Below, one piece after another: positions 9,128 through 18,580 of a DNA stretch of 24,922 nt; position 1 is the stretch's first letter, and each line of letters starts with the position of its first letter. Origin of the DNA: Chara braunii (taxonomy: Eukaryota > Streptophyta > Charophyceae > Charales > Characeae); the NCBI GenBank assembly GCA_003427395.1, contig BFEA01000766.1, positions 542,738 through 567,659 on the forward strand. The letters are read 5' to 3'. A model generated the notes under the pieces. That model was not told the origin of the DNA, ran no database searches, and worked only from the letters and a program-made list of their open reading frames with translations. The translations under genes were made by a program, and so were the position numbers.

Positions 9128-9500
9128 AGGACAGTTAGGCGTTCAGCAAGTGGAAGGGGTAGGGGACGTGCAGACAGTTGTGGCCTACAGAGGATTTGGG
9201 CTGTACTCAGCAAGTGCAGTACAGCTTCCAACTCAGATCTGAAAAAAAAATAGTGGATGGTTGTTTTCTGACTGGTCGGCCGCAATACGGTCAGCGGTCG
9301 AGGTCGGCGGTCGGCAGGGATGCAACCATGCAATGTCGTATAAACTTATTGCAGAATCAAAAGTACACCAGCTTTGCAAACAGAAATGGGCCCCAGCTCT
9401 TTAGCTAGTGCATGAATCAAGCAACTGAAAAACAAATATTCACACTGCCAATCACATTTTTCTCAGCAGCTACTGCAGAAGACCGAAATTCACCAACCGA
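9128..9500. repeat. Dispersed repeat copy A (with unfilled SINE site)
   Basis: Matches 11310-11800 in direct orientation: GTTCAGCAAGTGGAAG, TGTGGCCTACA, GTCGTATAAACTTATTGCAG, CAGAAATGGG, and CAATCACATTTTTCTCAGCAGC. Copy A has an extra ~110-bp piece between 9205 and 9320 absent from copy B. At 9388-9397 it retains the uninterrupted sequence corresponding to the SINE target in copy B. Confidence 0.8.
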
Positions 9501-9574
9501 AGCTAGGGACCCCGTACTCCGAACTTTGGACTAGGACCATTAATGTAACACAGAAGGGGGCTCGGGAGGACTAC

Positions 9575-9873
9575 GACCTCATACTTGGGACTGGGACCCC
9601 AGACTTAGGACTGGGGACTGGGATTGTGACCAGGGACTCCGGTCTCAAACAGGTGCATTGTTTGGCATTGGGACTTTGGACTGGCACTTGGGATGCAGGA
9701 CAAGGATTTGGGACTGAGACCTTGGATTTGGGACTTTGGACTGGCACCTTGAACTTCGGATGAGGACTTGGAACAAGGACTTAGGACAGAGACTTGGGAC
9801 AGAGAGTGGGACTCAAGAGTGGGACTCGAGAGTGGGACTCAAGAGTGGAACTTGGGATCGGGACCGGGACTCA
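9575..9873. repeat. Degenerate GGGACTT-type minisatellite
   Basis: About 300 bp built of irregular 6-8-bp units around GGGACT / GGACTTGGGA. A regular sub-block at about 9800-9850 repeats GAGTGGGACTC(A/G)A at 14-bp spacing. The strand is strongly purine-biased. No coding meaning is evident. Confidence 0.85.
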
Positions 9874-9970
9874 TGACATTGAACCACAAGTCCTTTGTTG
9901 CGTTTAATTTGATGTTATCTCGGTTGTGAGTTCAATGTTGGATATGGTCATTCAACTGTTCACAAGCCCC

Positions 9971-10079
9971 TACCGTCTTCACCCGAATAGAACACCCGGT
10001 AATTATTGCTGTATCTGGACTGGAAGTTGGCCCAAATACAGCTATAATGACCGGGCGTTCTATTCGGGTGAAGACGGTA
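9971..10079. mobile_element. Near-perfect palindrome: TA-flanked MITE or miRNA-like hairpin
   Basis: Arms 9973-10018 and 10032-10077 pair over about 46 bp with about four mismatches around a 13-nt loop. The ends are CCGTCTTCACCCGAATAGAA and its complement, and TA dinucleotides lie on both sides (9971-9972, 10078-10079). TA flanks fit a short Tc1/mariner or pogo-like foldback MITE. The size, few mismatches and small loop also fit a plant-type miRNA precursor. Sequence alone does not decide. Confidence 0.75.
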
Positions 10080-10110
10080 GTCTGTTATGATGTTACTATC
10101 ATCTATATTA

Positions 10111-10420
10111 CTTTTCAAACCTCCCTCTTTTTTCTTTGACATTATCTTCAACGTGTGGGCCCTGTGGGGGATCCCTGTGTCTGTTGTACCGGTACGTCCA
10201 ATAAAGCTCAATGTTGAATGAAGCATCGCTAGTTCTTGAGTTGTTTGTTTCTTTTGAACGTTATCTACAACGTCAGGTTCAAAACCCCGCCCCTCAATTT
10301 TGACAATATCTTCAACAGCATCAGGGACGGTGTAGTATATCTGTCATGCTGGTATCTTCAATAAAAGGTGGATGTTCGACAAAGCATCAAGCTCTGTCCC
10401 TGTGTTTTGATGTCTTTCTG
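10111..10420. repeat. Diverged ~164-bp tandem pair, each with AATAAA
   Basis: Both copies run TTCAAA, TTTGACA-TATCTTCAAC, TCAATAAA-type signal (about 10198 and 10359), ATGTT-GA-(A)AAGCATC, TTTTGATGTCTTTCT-like sequence. The offset between the TTTGACA landmarks is about 164 bp. Weak further copies may flank it (9905-9950, 10440-10550). Confidence 0.7.
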
Positions 10421-10948
10421 TGTGTGAAGTCCAAGCCTATTTATCTAGAAGTTTGTTCAATCTTTCACAGAGAGCATTGGTGTTGAGACTGACATATGGG
10501 GCCCTGCATCTATTTTGAACCTAGGTTCAACAATACAGCATCAAGGTTCCTACATTATGGTGGGTGGATCGTGAAGATCGCCCACTCTGTGTTATCTTAT
10601 GCACAACGGTAAAGCATCCTTCCTTGTTGGCTCTCACTCTCAAGTCTGCGCGACTCTACGGTGCGACCGAGGCCCCTGCCTCCATGGCTCGTTTTTCCGA
10701 CATGTTTTTTTTAATACTACTTTTTTTAATAATGTTAATCCTTTACTCAGTTTGTTTTCTTCTTCGCTGACATATGTTGCAGGACGTTGTCAGATCTGGG
10801 TTGGGTACTCAGATCTCAGGAGATGTGCAGTTTCGGACTCAGATATAGGTTGGGCAGGGGGGTTGGGCACCTTTCTCGGCAGAACTGTTATTTTGCACGT
10901 AGCTCTATATAGGCTAGGTAGAGATTCTGTGCGTAAGTAGGGATAAGG
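10421..10948. other. No gene recognised
   Basis: Mixed sequence with T-rich parts around 10690-10765. A TTGCAG at 10786-10791 resembles a splice acceptor, but no convincing exon follows. Confidence 0.5.
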
Positions 10949-11072
10949 TCCTAGTAGGTAGGGACTTAGCATATAGTTAGTCCTAGGAGTGTAGCTTATG
11001 TATAAGGCCGTCCTAGTAGGTAGGGACTTAGCGTATAGTTAGTGCTAAGAATGTAGCTTATGTATAAGGTCG
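10949..11072. repeat. 62-bp tandem duplication
   Basis: Units 10949-11010 and 11011-11072 both begin TCCTAGTAGGTAGGGACTTA and end GTAGCTTATGTATAAGG, with few mismatches and equal length. Confidence 0.95.
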
Positions 11073-11309
11073 TTGCCTCGAATTAAGTATAGCACTGTAT
11101 CCCATTACTTGGGTCGAGAATTGGTATGGAAAAAGGAGTGCATTGGTACTTGCATACGGCTCTCCAAGTAAATCTACAAGTCAGGCTACCCCGAAGCTAA
11201 ACCTAATTAGGAGGTAGGTAAGGACTTGTACCTTGGAGGTGAGCACAGGGTTGTTTAGGGGCTTACCATATAAATGGAGGTAGGGTCCACCCTTGCTATT
11301 TGATCAATG
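11073..11309. other. No gene recognised
   Basis: No protein motif, RNA gene or repeat boundary was seen. Confidence 0.5.
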
Positions 11310-11800
11310 AGGTGTTCAGCACGTGGAAGCAGGAGGGGATTGGAAGAGACTAGTGGCCTACATACGAGGGTTTAATTTTAACCAATGGCGTATGAAGTTA
11401 TTGCAGCACCAAAACTATACCAGCTCTTGGAAAGAGAAATGGGTGCCAACACCCAAGAGCCTAGCTCAGTGGGTACACCCATGAACTGTTGAAATACAGA
11501 CCCGTGTTCGAGTCCAAACGATGATGGAACTTGATTGATGAGTAAACCCAAATATTTCTGAATTGCCTAGGGCCGGTCAGCTCAACGATGATATCTCAAG
11601 GTCGTCGACTCGTCGCCCCTTTTAAAAAAAAGGAAAAATAAAAATAAAAAAAAACAAAAACAGGGTGCCAACTCTTGATTAGCTACGGTACGAATTGATA
11701 AATTAAAAAAATAGAAAGTTACCTTGTCAGTCACACTTTTTTCTCAGCCGCAACTGGAGAAGACAGAAGTTCTCTCTAACAGCTACTGTAGGAAACGAAC
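11310..11800. repeat. Dispersed repeat copy B (contains a SINE)
   Basis: Direct-oriented relative of 9128-9500: GTTCAGCACGTGGAAG, AGTGGCCTACA, GGCGTATGAAGTTATTGCAG, GAGAAATGGG, then the SINE, then GTCACACTTTTTTCTCAGCCGC. Confidence 0.8.
11451..11662 (+). mobile_element. tRNA-derived SINE with RNA polymerase III boxes
   Basis: An A box, TAGCTCAGTGGG (11462-11473), and B box, GTGTTCGAGTCC (11504-11515), sit about 30 bp apart as in tRNA-derived promoters. A tRNA-unrelated body follows, and the element ends in an A-rich tail (about 11623-11662). Perfect 10-bp target duplications, GGGTGCCAAC, lie at 11441-11450 and 11663-11672. The related repeat copy at 9388-9397 shows the uninterrupted target. 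The tRNA-like part has a poor anticodon arm, so it is a SINE head, not a functional tRNA. Length of about 212 bp suits plant SINEs. Confidence 0.9.
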
Positions 11801-11941
11801 TCAGAAAAAAAAAAGAAGGAAAAGAAAAGAAGAAAAAACCCTATAATAGCTACCGCAGGAAACCTAATTTCACCAAGTCTAATAGGTACTGCACAAAACA
11901 GAGATTCAACAAATTTTGACACCTACTGCAAGAAACAGAAG
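11748..11941. repeat. Irregular array of AGCTACTGCAGGAAACAGAA-like units
   Basis: About five diverged units (near 11748, 11781, 11849, 11885 and 11922) share a CTACTGCA-GAAAC core. An A-rich stretch (11806-11840) separates the second and third. Copy A at 9466 has only one unit, so the array expanded on this side. Confidence 0.65.
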
Positions 11942-12649
11942 AGTTGTTCATAATACTTAATATGCTTTTTCTTCGTCTTTGTTTTGAGTCGTTCGGCCTT
12001 ATCTTGAACATAGCATTGGGCTTCCACTTTGTTGTCTACTTCTTCGATATAACGTGCGAACCCCCTTATCAACGTTTTTTTTGGGCTCGTATGTCTATCT
12101 TGCTATCGTCTTCGACCCAGGTTAATATTCGGTAAAACCATCAGGTTGTGTGTGTCTAGTCTTCCGTTTATCTTCGATTTGAAGTTGATGCCGGTACACA
12201 GGTACGCAACGAGTCCGATAGAGAGATTGGCACGCAGAAAGGTTCATGGAGCTTTTGACAAACTGACACATGAACATGTCCATATAGAGATTGGCAGGGA
12301 CAAAGTCATATTGGGTTAACCCCTCTGGCCCGTGCTCGGACTCATCTCCAAAACCCCAAACTCACTCATCAACCTCATTCTTGTCCTGGGTGCGAGCGTC
12401 GTTAGACGTAGCTACATTGCAGTTTGATCACTGTTATTAGACTACTACTGTTGCATAGTTGTTCGATTATTGTTACATTCTTGCTATAGATTGCCGCTGC
12501 ATCGGCAGTGGTTCTTCCATCGATTTAAGACAATTGTTCTATCGCTCATAAATTCTTCGAAAATGGCTCTTGGACCTGCCACTGAGCAGCACACAGGTGC
12601 AGCTTTTGACAGGCAGATAACGAGTAAAAAATCTAACGCATACAAATAG
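11942..12649. other. No gene recognised
   Basis: T-rich, intron-like sequence with an AGAGATTGGCA motif repeated near 12222 and 12286. No confident coding segment or RNA gene. Confidence 0.45.
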
Positions 12650-12734
12650 GGGCATCGAGCAATCGCACATGTCAAATGGCTCCTAGGTCGCTTTCCTAAT
12701 TCGGCCATTGTCAGAGTATTCCTAGTTTATGCAG
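12650..12734 (+). CDS. Exon-like stretch, unrecognised
   Basis: An 85-nt stretch follows AAATAG (acceptor-like AG at 12648-12649) and ends TTTATGCAG before GTAAGG (12735), a good donor. Only one frame is open; it contains HVKWLLGRFPNSAIVRVFL, which reads like a folded helical protein. The family is not recognised. It ends in phase 1, which does not match the next candidate at 12907, so either an intervening exon is missed, the gene is decayed, or one of the two is chance. Confidence 0.3.
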
Positions 12735-12906
12735 GTAAGGGGCACGGGTGTATAATCAGGCTAGGGAGATGTTAAGAGGTTGAGGAAGGTCGAAGGAGGG
12801 AGGAAAGGACAAGGAGTCATAATTAGAATCTATACTGATATTTGCTCTTTCTTATGGTATGGATTTAATTCAAACGTTTCTGTAACCTAAGACTCCAGTA
12901 AATTAG

Positions 12907-13029
12907 GTCATCATCGAATGGACTCTTGGTGGAACGGACCACTTCGTGTTTGCAACTCTTTTTGATCCAACTCAATCGAATGAGATTGAACTGGCGCCGC
13001 TGCCTCTTGATGAAGCTGATGAACTCAAT
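12907..13029 (+). CDS. Exon-like stretch, unrecognised
   Basis: A 123-nt stretch follows AAATTAG (AG at 12905-12906) and ends before GTATTT (13030). It reads VIIEWTLGGTDHFVFATLFD and then an acidic, leucine-rich segment ending DEADELN. Charge pattern and codon choice look like protein. No family is recognised. hAT copy B is inserted about 125 bp downstream. The phase conflicts with the upstream candidate exon, so a functional transcript is not shown. Confidence 0.35.
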
Positions 13030-13084
13030 GTATTTCTTATTCTGTTTTCCTCAATGCGTTTATCACTCTATAGAAAGCATACCG

Positions 13085-13146
13085 GTATGATTCAGGGCTG
13101 GTCCCCGGATGGATTGAACATGTCTTCCATTTCATTTATATATCCG
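13085..13146. repeat. Duplicated hAT terminus plus target sequence
   Basis: GTATGATT followed by CAGGGCTGGTCCCCGGATGG lies at 13085-13112, 62 bp upstream of the same target plus terminus at the real edge of hAT copy B (13147-13174). About 33 bp of unrelated filler (13114-13146) separates them. The extra terminus matches the end of hAT copy A exactly over 21 bp, whereas the attached end of copy B has two G-to-A differences. Confidence 0.9.
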
Positions 13147-13154
13147 GTATGATT

Positions 13155-14331
13155 CAGGGCTGATCCCCAGATGGACCGGGGACCCCTACCCCATCCGCAG
13201 TTCTCCCGGTTGGACCGGCCGGTGGCCCAGGCCGGTTCCCTCCCGGTTGCCCCCAGCGCATTTTTGCTGGGGCCTGAATTTTTTTTTTTGCCGGCGCGTA
13301 TGTGTTCCTGAGGCCTTGTGGGGGTGGCCCCTGCCCCGCAATTTCGAAACCGGGTCCTGTAGGCCCGGATTTTCAAGTCCAAAAAGTGGCCAATCTTGGC
13401 TGCCGATCGTCGCAGATCAGCGGCAAAGATCAGCCAGGACCTCATTTCCTAAGAAAAACGGGCAGAGGATATCCGCCACCGCTGATCTTTGCAGATCAGC
13501 AGCGGAGAGCCACCCCTTCTCCAATTTGTCATCTTGTGGTCCAACGGACCAGTTACCATTGGCAACATCTGATGCTCTTTCACAGCCACGAGGGGAACAC
13601 TATGCTTGTGATGAGGCTCTGCTGAGATTATATCCTTCTGCAACATCCCTGCCATCTGTGGAAAAAGTTATGGGTTCGGGTTTTGGAATCGTGATGTCAG
13701 AGCCGTCCGAGGTGCAAGCCCAAGAATGGACCTAAGCTATAATCTTCTCTCTATCTATCTCGAATGGACCTTGCTCCACTACATGTATCTGGACAGACTG
13801 TCAGGCAAGATACTTCCGGACTGATAACTCACCTTATGTAGAAACCAACAAACAGAAAACGCTCTGCCGCCACGAGCTGAAAGCTGGAACCATAACTCTT
13901 CTGCTGTCGAGTTATACTCTGGAAGAGCTATAACTTCTGGTAAGGACCTCCTCTCATCATATCTGGTTCAGCTGGTGGGGTATCAATATCAAATGATACA
14001 CTCCACGAAGTGCTCCTGCCACGAGGGGGGTCGGATAAGTGAACTTGCTTACTTGACTCCTCCCCGTGGAAGCCATAGTTCCCTGAATATGTCAGTAATA
14101 ACCCCCTGCCGCCCTCTGGAAGCCCCCTGAAAAATATTGCACCTTGAAAATTTTATTGCGGATTCGGACAGCTCTTGAAGAGTGCAGTCGGAATCTGCCA
14201 AAAAAAAAAAAAAAGAAAAGATATTTGGGCACTTTTTTTACAAAACCGGTTTCCCGGTTCACCCCCCCTGGGCTGGTCCGGCTCCGGTTGGACCAGGGTA
14301 GCTCAACCGGCCGGTTGACGGCCCAGCACTG
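13155..14331 (-). mobile_element. hAT-type non-autonomous DNA transposon, copy B
   Basis: An inverted relative of 1015-2230 along its whole length, 1177 bp. The left edge is CAGGGCTGATCC, the right edge GGCCCAGCACTG. A perfect 8-bp target duplication, GTATGATT, lies at 13147-13154 and 14332-14339, distinct from that of copy A, so the two copies are separate insertions. It carries the same GC-rich ends, an A tract (14200-14215), and the internal hairpin. A frame at 13247-13735 stays open for 162 codons, but only its last ~50 codons are also open in copy A, and no transposase motif is present. Confidence 0.93.
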
Positions 14332-14339
14332 GTATGATT

Positions 14340-14609
14340 GCTTTTTCATTTCGGTTTGATTGCTTGCCATTATGAATCATTGCTTTTGCCTTTCTGTTTT
14401 ACGTTTTTTCTATATTTAGGTTGTCTTCAGGGCGCTTCTGTTACACTGCGGTTAGATTGTTGTTGTCGTTAGATTTTGCATTGTCGCTAGAGTGCTGTTA
14501 CATAACCGTTACGTTATTGTTGTATTGTTGGTAGACTATTTTTTGCATCTCTTGATGTGTCATTTGGTGCCGCTACTATGTTTGCTTTTTTGTTAGTTTT
14601 GGCTTACAG
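14340..14609. other. T-rich spacer between hAT copy B and the chromovirus
   Basis: T/G-rich, intron-like sequence with repeated GTTGTTGT / GTTAGATT motifs and one acceptor-like TATATTTAG (about 14411-14419). No exon follows convincingly. Confidence 0.5.
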
Positions 14610-15527
14610 TGCAAGGAAGATGAGCAATAGTGAACTTCAGAAATCAAACAGCATCATACACATGAGACCAGATAGTCGTGACCTCGAACCAATAGCAGAA
14701 TTGCATCACGAGTTTCACCAAATAAGGGCACAACAAAAGCTCATAATTGACAATGCTGGAATGGTCTCGTCATCATCAACGAAGAACCAATGTTGATATC
14801 CTATCTGGCTTACAGATGGCAGATCCTATCTAGCCTACTCTACGATGCCGCTGATGACGTCAACAGCTCCTCAAAGTACGAGCAGATCTCGAACAATGCC
14901 GTACGCTTCAAGCACCAGGTATGTCTCTCGTATCACTCACAACCTCGTTCCCCAACTCACAGATTCCACATGCACCCAAGGACCACCATGCGCCCCATCC
15001 AGCATACAGCAGCGCAGCTCAGCTATGGCTGCCTGCTCCTTCCAGCTCGCCCGTGAGCGCGTGAGCCTGGCCAGCGTTAGCGCAGCAGCGATTGTGCAGC
15101 ATGCAGCCAGTGCCCGAATGTCCAATGCGTAGGCAGGCCCCTCTCTATATCGAAGTGGTCTGCTGCTGCGTGCGGTAATGCGGTACTGGGCCCTGGCCCA
15201 GAAGCTTCCGGTACGCCCCATGAGGCTGAGCCTCAGTCCGAAGTAAACAGGTCCAGGGCCTGTGGTGGTTACCAGCACCCAACTGCTCTCAGCCTTTGTT
15301 CGGTCCACTTTGTGTATCCGGCCCAGGGCCTGCCTCCGTTACATGCAATGAAAGGCAGCCTGGGCCTGGGCGCTTCCAACCAACTGGCGCTGCGCAACTG
15401 CCTGAATTTCCCCAGTTGTGTGGAGACCCCAAAATGGCCTGGCCTCGGTCGTGCCTGCCTTCACTTAGGGCGGCCGACTGTGTGGAAAATAGGCCCTGTA
15501 GGGCATATCGAGGCCCTGTGCCTCGCA
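14610..15527 (-). repeat. 3' LTR of the chromovirus
   Basis: 918 bp. On the plus strand it starts TGCAAGGAAGATGAGC and ends GTGCCTCGCA, matching 22497-23429. A TATA-like CTCTATAT (minus GATATAGAG) lies near 15143-15150, and a GGCC-rich half lies outside it, consistent with U3. Adjacent host sequence on the left is TTACAG. Confidence 0.93.
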
Positions 15528-15538
15528 TTCCCTCCTCC
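15528..15538 (-). promoter_or_regulatory. Polypurine tract (plus-strand primer)
   Basis: In the element's sense it reads GGAGGAGGGAA directly before the TG of the 3' LTR. This is the RNase H-resistant purine tract that primes second-strand synthesis, and it fixes the LTR boundary at 15527. Confidence 0.92.
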
Positions 15539-15563
15539 ATACTTCGATAGTCCTCTGAGAAGT

Positions 15564-16060
15564 TCAGTCTTTGATAATCTGGCGTTTTCCCTTCTGCAGA
15601 GTTTTCTCGTAGTGAGCAACAACCTGTGGAGCGGTCTGCATCAGTTCCTCCCGTGTGAACCATCTATCCTCCTTTGGATCAGTGTGATGTCTGAACCGAA
15701 CTCGGTACTGCATCTTCGGTTGTGGAGGACGTCCTCTGCCTGTCGGCCTTGGAACTGGCATCTCACTGTGATCAACGATGTCATCGATGTCGACCTCTCC
15801 GTCCATGGTTGGGCGCAGCATAGAGCGACGAGAGGGAAACTGGTCAGTTTCCTTGAATGGTGCAAGCTTAGAGGCGTGAAAAACAGGGTAAGTGCGAAGG
15901 TGTCCAGGGATCCGAATGACATATGAGGGTCCGTCTGGTTCATCCCCAACTACATCCAAAACCTCCCATGGTCCAAAGTACTGTGGCATGAGCTTACGGG
16001 AGAAGTCCGGAGATACGTGACACAGAGTTTCTCTGCGGATCTTGGAAATAAAAGATCCCG
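15564..16060 (-). pseudogene. Chromovirus integrase C-terminus: GPY/F module and chromodomain
   Basis: The frame from 15989 encodes 141 residues. PQYFGPWEVLD and YVIRIPGHLRTYPVFHASKL form the GPY/F-type module. Then come VDIDDIVDHSE and QYRVRFRHHTDPKEDRW with FTREEL and a final VVAHYEK, a chromodomain-like fold. In chromoviruses this end binds histone marks and steers insertion to heterochromatin. It is in a different frame from the integrase core, with a frameshift near 16040; the intervening minus-sense sequence reads FQVGDRVWVKGSELGQE. The natural stop is at 15566-15564, followed by about 25 nt before the polypurine tract. Confidence 0.85.
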
Positions 16061-16176
16061 TGCTCCTGTCCCAGTTCTGAACCCTTGACCCAGACCCTGT
16101 CCCCTACCTGAAACATAGATGGGTGGCGGTGCTTGTTCTCAGATTCGATCATCACCGCCTGTGCTTTGTGCATGTG

Positions 16177-16986
16177 TTATACTGCCTGCTGCATATGACT
16201 CTCATATCTATAAGCGAACTCCAAAGTGCCTGGAGCAGCAGTAGGCTGGTTCTCAGGTAGCAGAAAGTCAAGGGGGAGTCTGGATTTGAATGTTAGAAGG
16301 CTATTAGGACTTACTCCCGTGGCACTATGAACTGCATTGTTGTATAGGCTGGCGATGAGAGCAAGCTTCTCATCCCAGTCCACTTGATTAGGCTTAATGT
16401 AATGCCTTAGCAAGTGTTGAACATCGCGGTTCATTTGCTCTGCCTGTTCGTTTGCCTCTGGATGGTTTCCAGATGTCATCTGCAGCTGCGTTCCTTGTTC
16501 GGCAGCCACGGCCTTCCACAGTTCACTGGTGAATCGGGCATCCCTGTCGCTGATTATAGACTTCGGCAGGCCAAAGTCTCTGACCCAGTTTTCCTTAAAT
16601 AGCTTGATAACGTACTCGGTCTTTGCTGTTTCCGGCATGGCCACTAACCTAGCATACTTGCTAAATCTATCCACAATGACGTAGATGTACCTCATGCCAC
16701 TCTTGCTGGTGACTGGCGTATCCATGAAGTCCATGGACAGGCTTTCACCAGGCCTTTCCAGAATGGGAAGGGGCTTGAGCAGCCCAAGCGGAGCCTGTGT
16801 TCGCAGCTTGTCACGTTGACAAACTTGACAAGTCTCGACATACAGTTTGGCATCTCTCATCATCGTGGGCCACCAGAACGGCTGCAACAGATTGGCTGTA
16901 GTCTTCTTGAAACCAAAATGTCTTGTGGCATCATGGCACTCTCCTAAAAATAAACTACGCAAAGACTCTCTATTAGGAGCACACAA
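16177..16986 (-). pseudogene. Chromovirus integrase core
   Basis: 269 residues in one frame. Zinc-binding HHCC: His18 and His23 (HDATRH), Cys53 and Cys56 (CQVC). Catalytic triad: Asp86 (SMDFMD), Asp147 (SDRDARF) and Glu183 (NHPEANEQAEQMN), with 35 residues between the last two (DD35E). It inserts the cDNA into the chromosome. The usual Gly before QAE is Glu here, possibly a decay change. It is separated from RNase H only by an in-frame TGA (16989-16987), most simply CGA changed to TGA. A TAA at 16179-16177 breaks the frame before the DNA-binding end. Confidence 0.92.
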
Positions 16987-18580
16987 TCATTTATTCCCAG
17001 CCTTCTCAAGGAACAGCAGCCCGTTGACCAACTCAAACTCAGCAGAAGTCACCTTGTCCTTCGCCTCGAATCTGTGTATGATCTCCGACATGAACTGGTC
17101 CTCGCGATAGGCTTCCACCAACGAGCGAGTGACATCGTCCGCAAGCCCAAACTCAGTGATCAGCGCACCGGAGAAGTCTGGCCTACGCGAAAGCGCATCA
17201 CCAACTTCGTTGTACTCACCTTTGAGATACTGGGCCTCGAAGTCGTACTGCTCAATGACTTCGATCCAGCGTTTCAGCGCATCGGAGAGCACAGGCTGAG
17301 TTCTCATCCACTTCAGGGTCTGATGATCAGTCCTGACGATGAAGAATCTCCCAAGGAGATAGTGCCACCAGTGGGTTAGCGCTTTATAGATCGCGTACAA
17401 CTCCTTCTCATGGGTGGACTTGGCCAACTTCTGAGAGGGCATCTTTTTGGACATGTACTCCACTGTCCTCAACTTTGGCCCCTCCTGCTCTGCGAGCACG
17501 ACGCCTATGCCATATTGGCTAGCATCCGTGGTAACTATAAATGGTTTGTCAGGATCAGGAAGTTTCAAAACCTCATGGTGTGTCAACGCATGCTTCAGAT
17601 GCCTGAAAGCAGCCTCACACCTGTCTGTCCACTCCCATGGGGTGTCAAGGCGAGTTAGGCCAATCAAAGGGGCGGCAACTATGCTATAGTTCTTCATAAA
17701 ATTGCGGTAGTAGCCGGCCATCCCTAAGAAGGACCTCATCTCAATCACAGACTCGGCGCGCGGCCAGTCACGAATGTCGGCCACCTTCGCGTCATCGGGC
17801 TTCAAACCCTCCGCGGAAATCTCCTGACCCAAGTGCAAGATCCGGGTGCGACCAAACTCGCATTTCTCCCCATTGATCTTGAACTTGTGCTGCCGAAGGA
17901 GACTGAGGACTTTATCTTAAGTGTGCAACGCGCTCCTCGACAGTCCTACTAAAAATAAGTATGTCATCGAGGTACACGATGACAAACTTATCCAAGTAGT
18001 CATGAAAGATTCGATTCATAGCGTGATGAAAGGTGCCAGGAGCATTGCAAAGGCCGAAAGGCATCACCACAAACTCGTACAGACCGTACCTGGTCTGAAA
18101 AGCGGTTTTGCGCTGATCCTCGGGCCGTATTGCAATCTGATGGTGCCCGGACTTCAGATCTATCTTACTGAAGTACCGGCACCCTTGCACTCTATCTAGC
18201 AAATCGTCAATGCGCAGTAGCGGCTATCAGTTCTTGACAGTGATGGCATTGAGGCCCCTATAGTCAATGCACATCCTAAGAGTTCCCCCCTTCTTCGGCA
18301 CAAATAAGACTGGAGATTAAGGGGAGATACTCGGTCGGATCCAACCCTTCTCTACGAGTTCCTTGAGTTGCCGACGAAGCTCATCAAGCTCGCCTAGAGA
18401 CATCCGATAGATCCTACCCTTCAGGATGCTAGACTCTGGGATAATCTCTATCGCGTGGACGACCTCCCTCTCAACAACCCCTGTCGGCTCTTCAAATAGA
18501 TCAGGGTACTTAGCAACTACTCCCTCTATCTCCGGCGGCATTTTCACCGGTTCGCCTGCTGCAGAGACATACTCTAGATA
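16987..18580 (-). pseudogene. Chromovirus reverse transcriptase and RNase H
   Basis: RT starts around IYRMSLGELDELRRQLKEL and WIRPS (18317-18420) and runs through VLFVPKKGGTLRMCIDYRGL. The palm follows with the first catalytic Asp in KIDLKSG (codon 18160-18158), [12 protein letters not shown], and YLDD at 17974-17963. The thumb has FLGMAGYYRNF. RNase H shows TTDASQYGIG (Asp105 of the frame from 17838), HEKELYAI, and RTDHQTLKWM (Asp171). Defects: TAA 18319-18317, adjacent TGA and TAG at 18229-18224, TAA near 17921 with a frameshift, and TGA 16989-16987. It would copy element RNA into DNA in virus-like particles. Confidence 0.94.

Noticed and set aside
11455-11520. Functional tRNA gene
   Set aside because: A and B boxes are good, but acceptor and anticodon stems do not form, and an A-rich tail with target duplications marks it as a SINE head.
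14557-14796. 79-residue plus-strand protein and other frames within the LTRs
   Set aside because: The region is LTR sequence of a minus-strand element, and the frame differs between the two LTRs.
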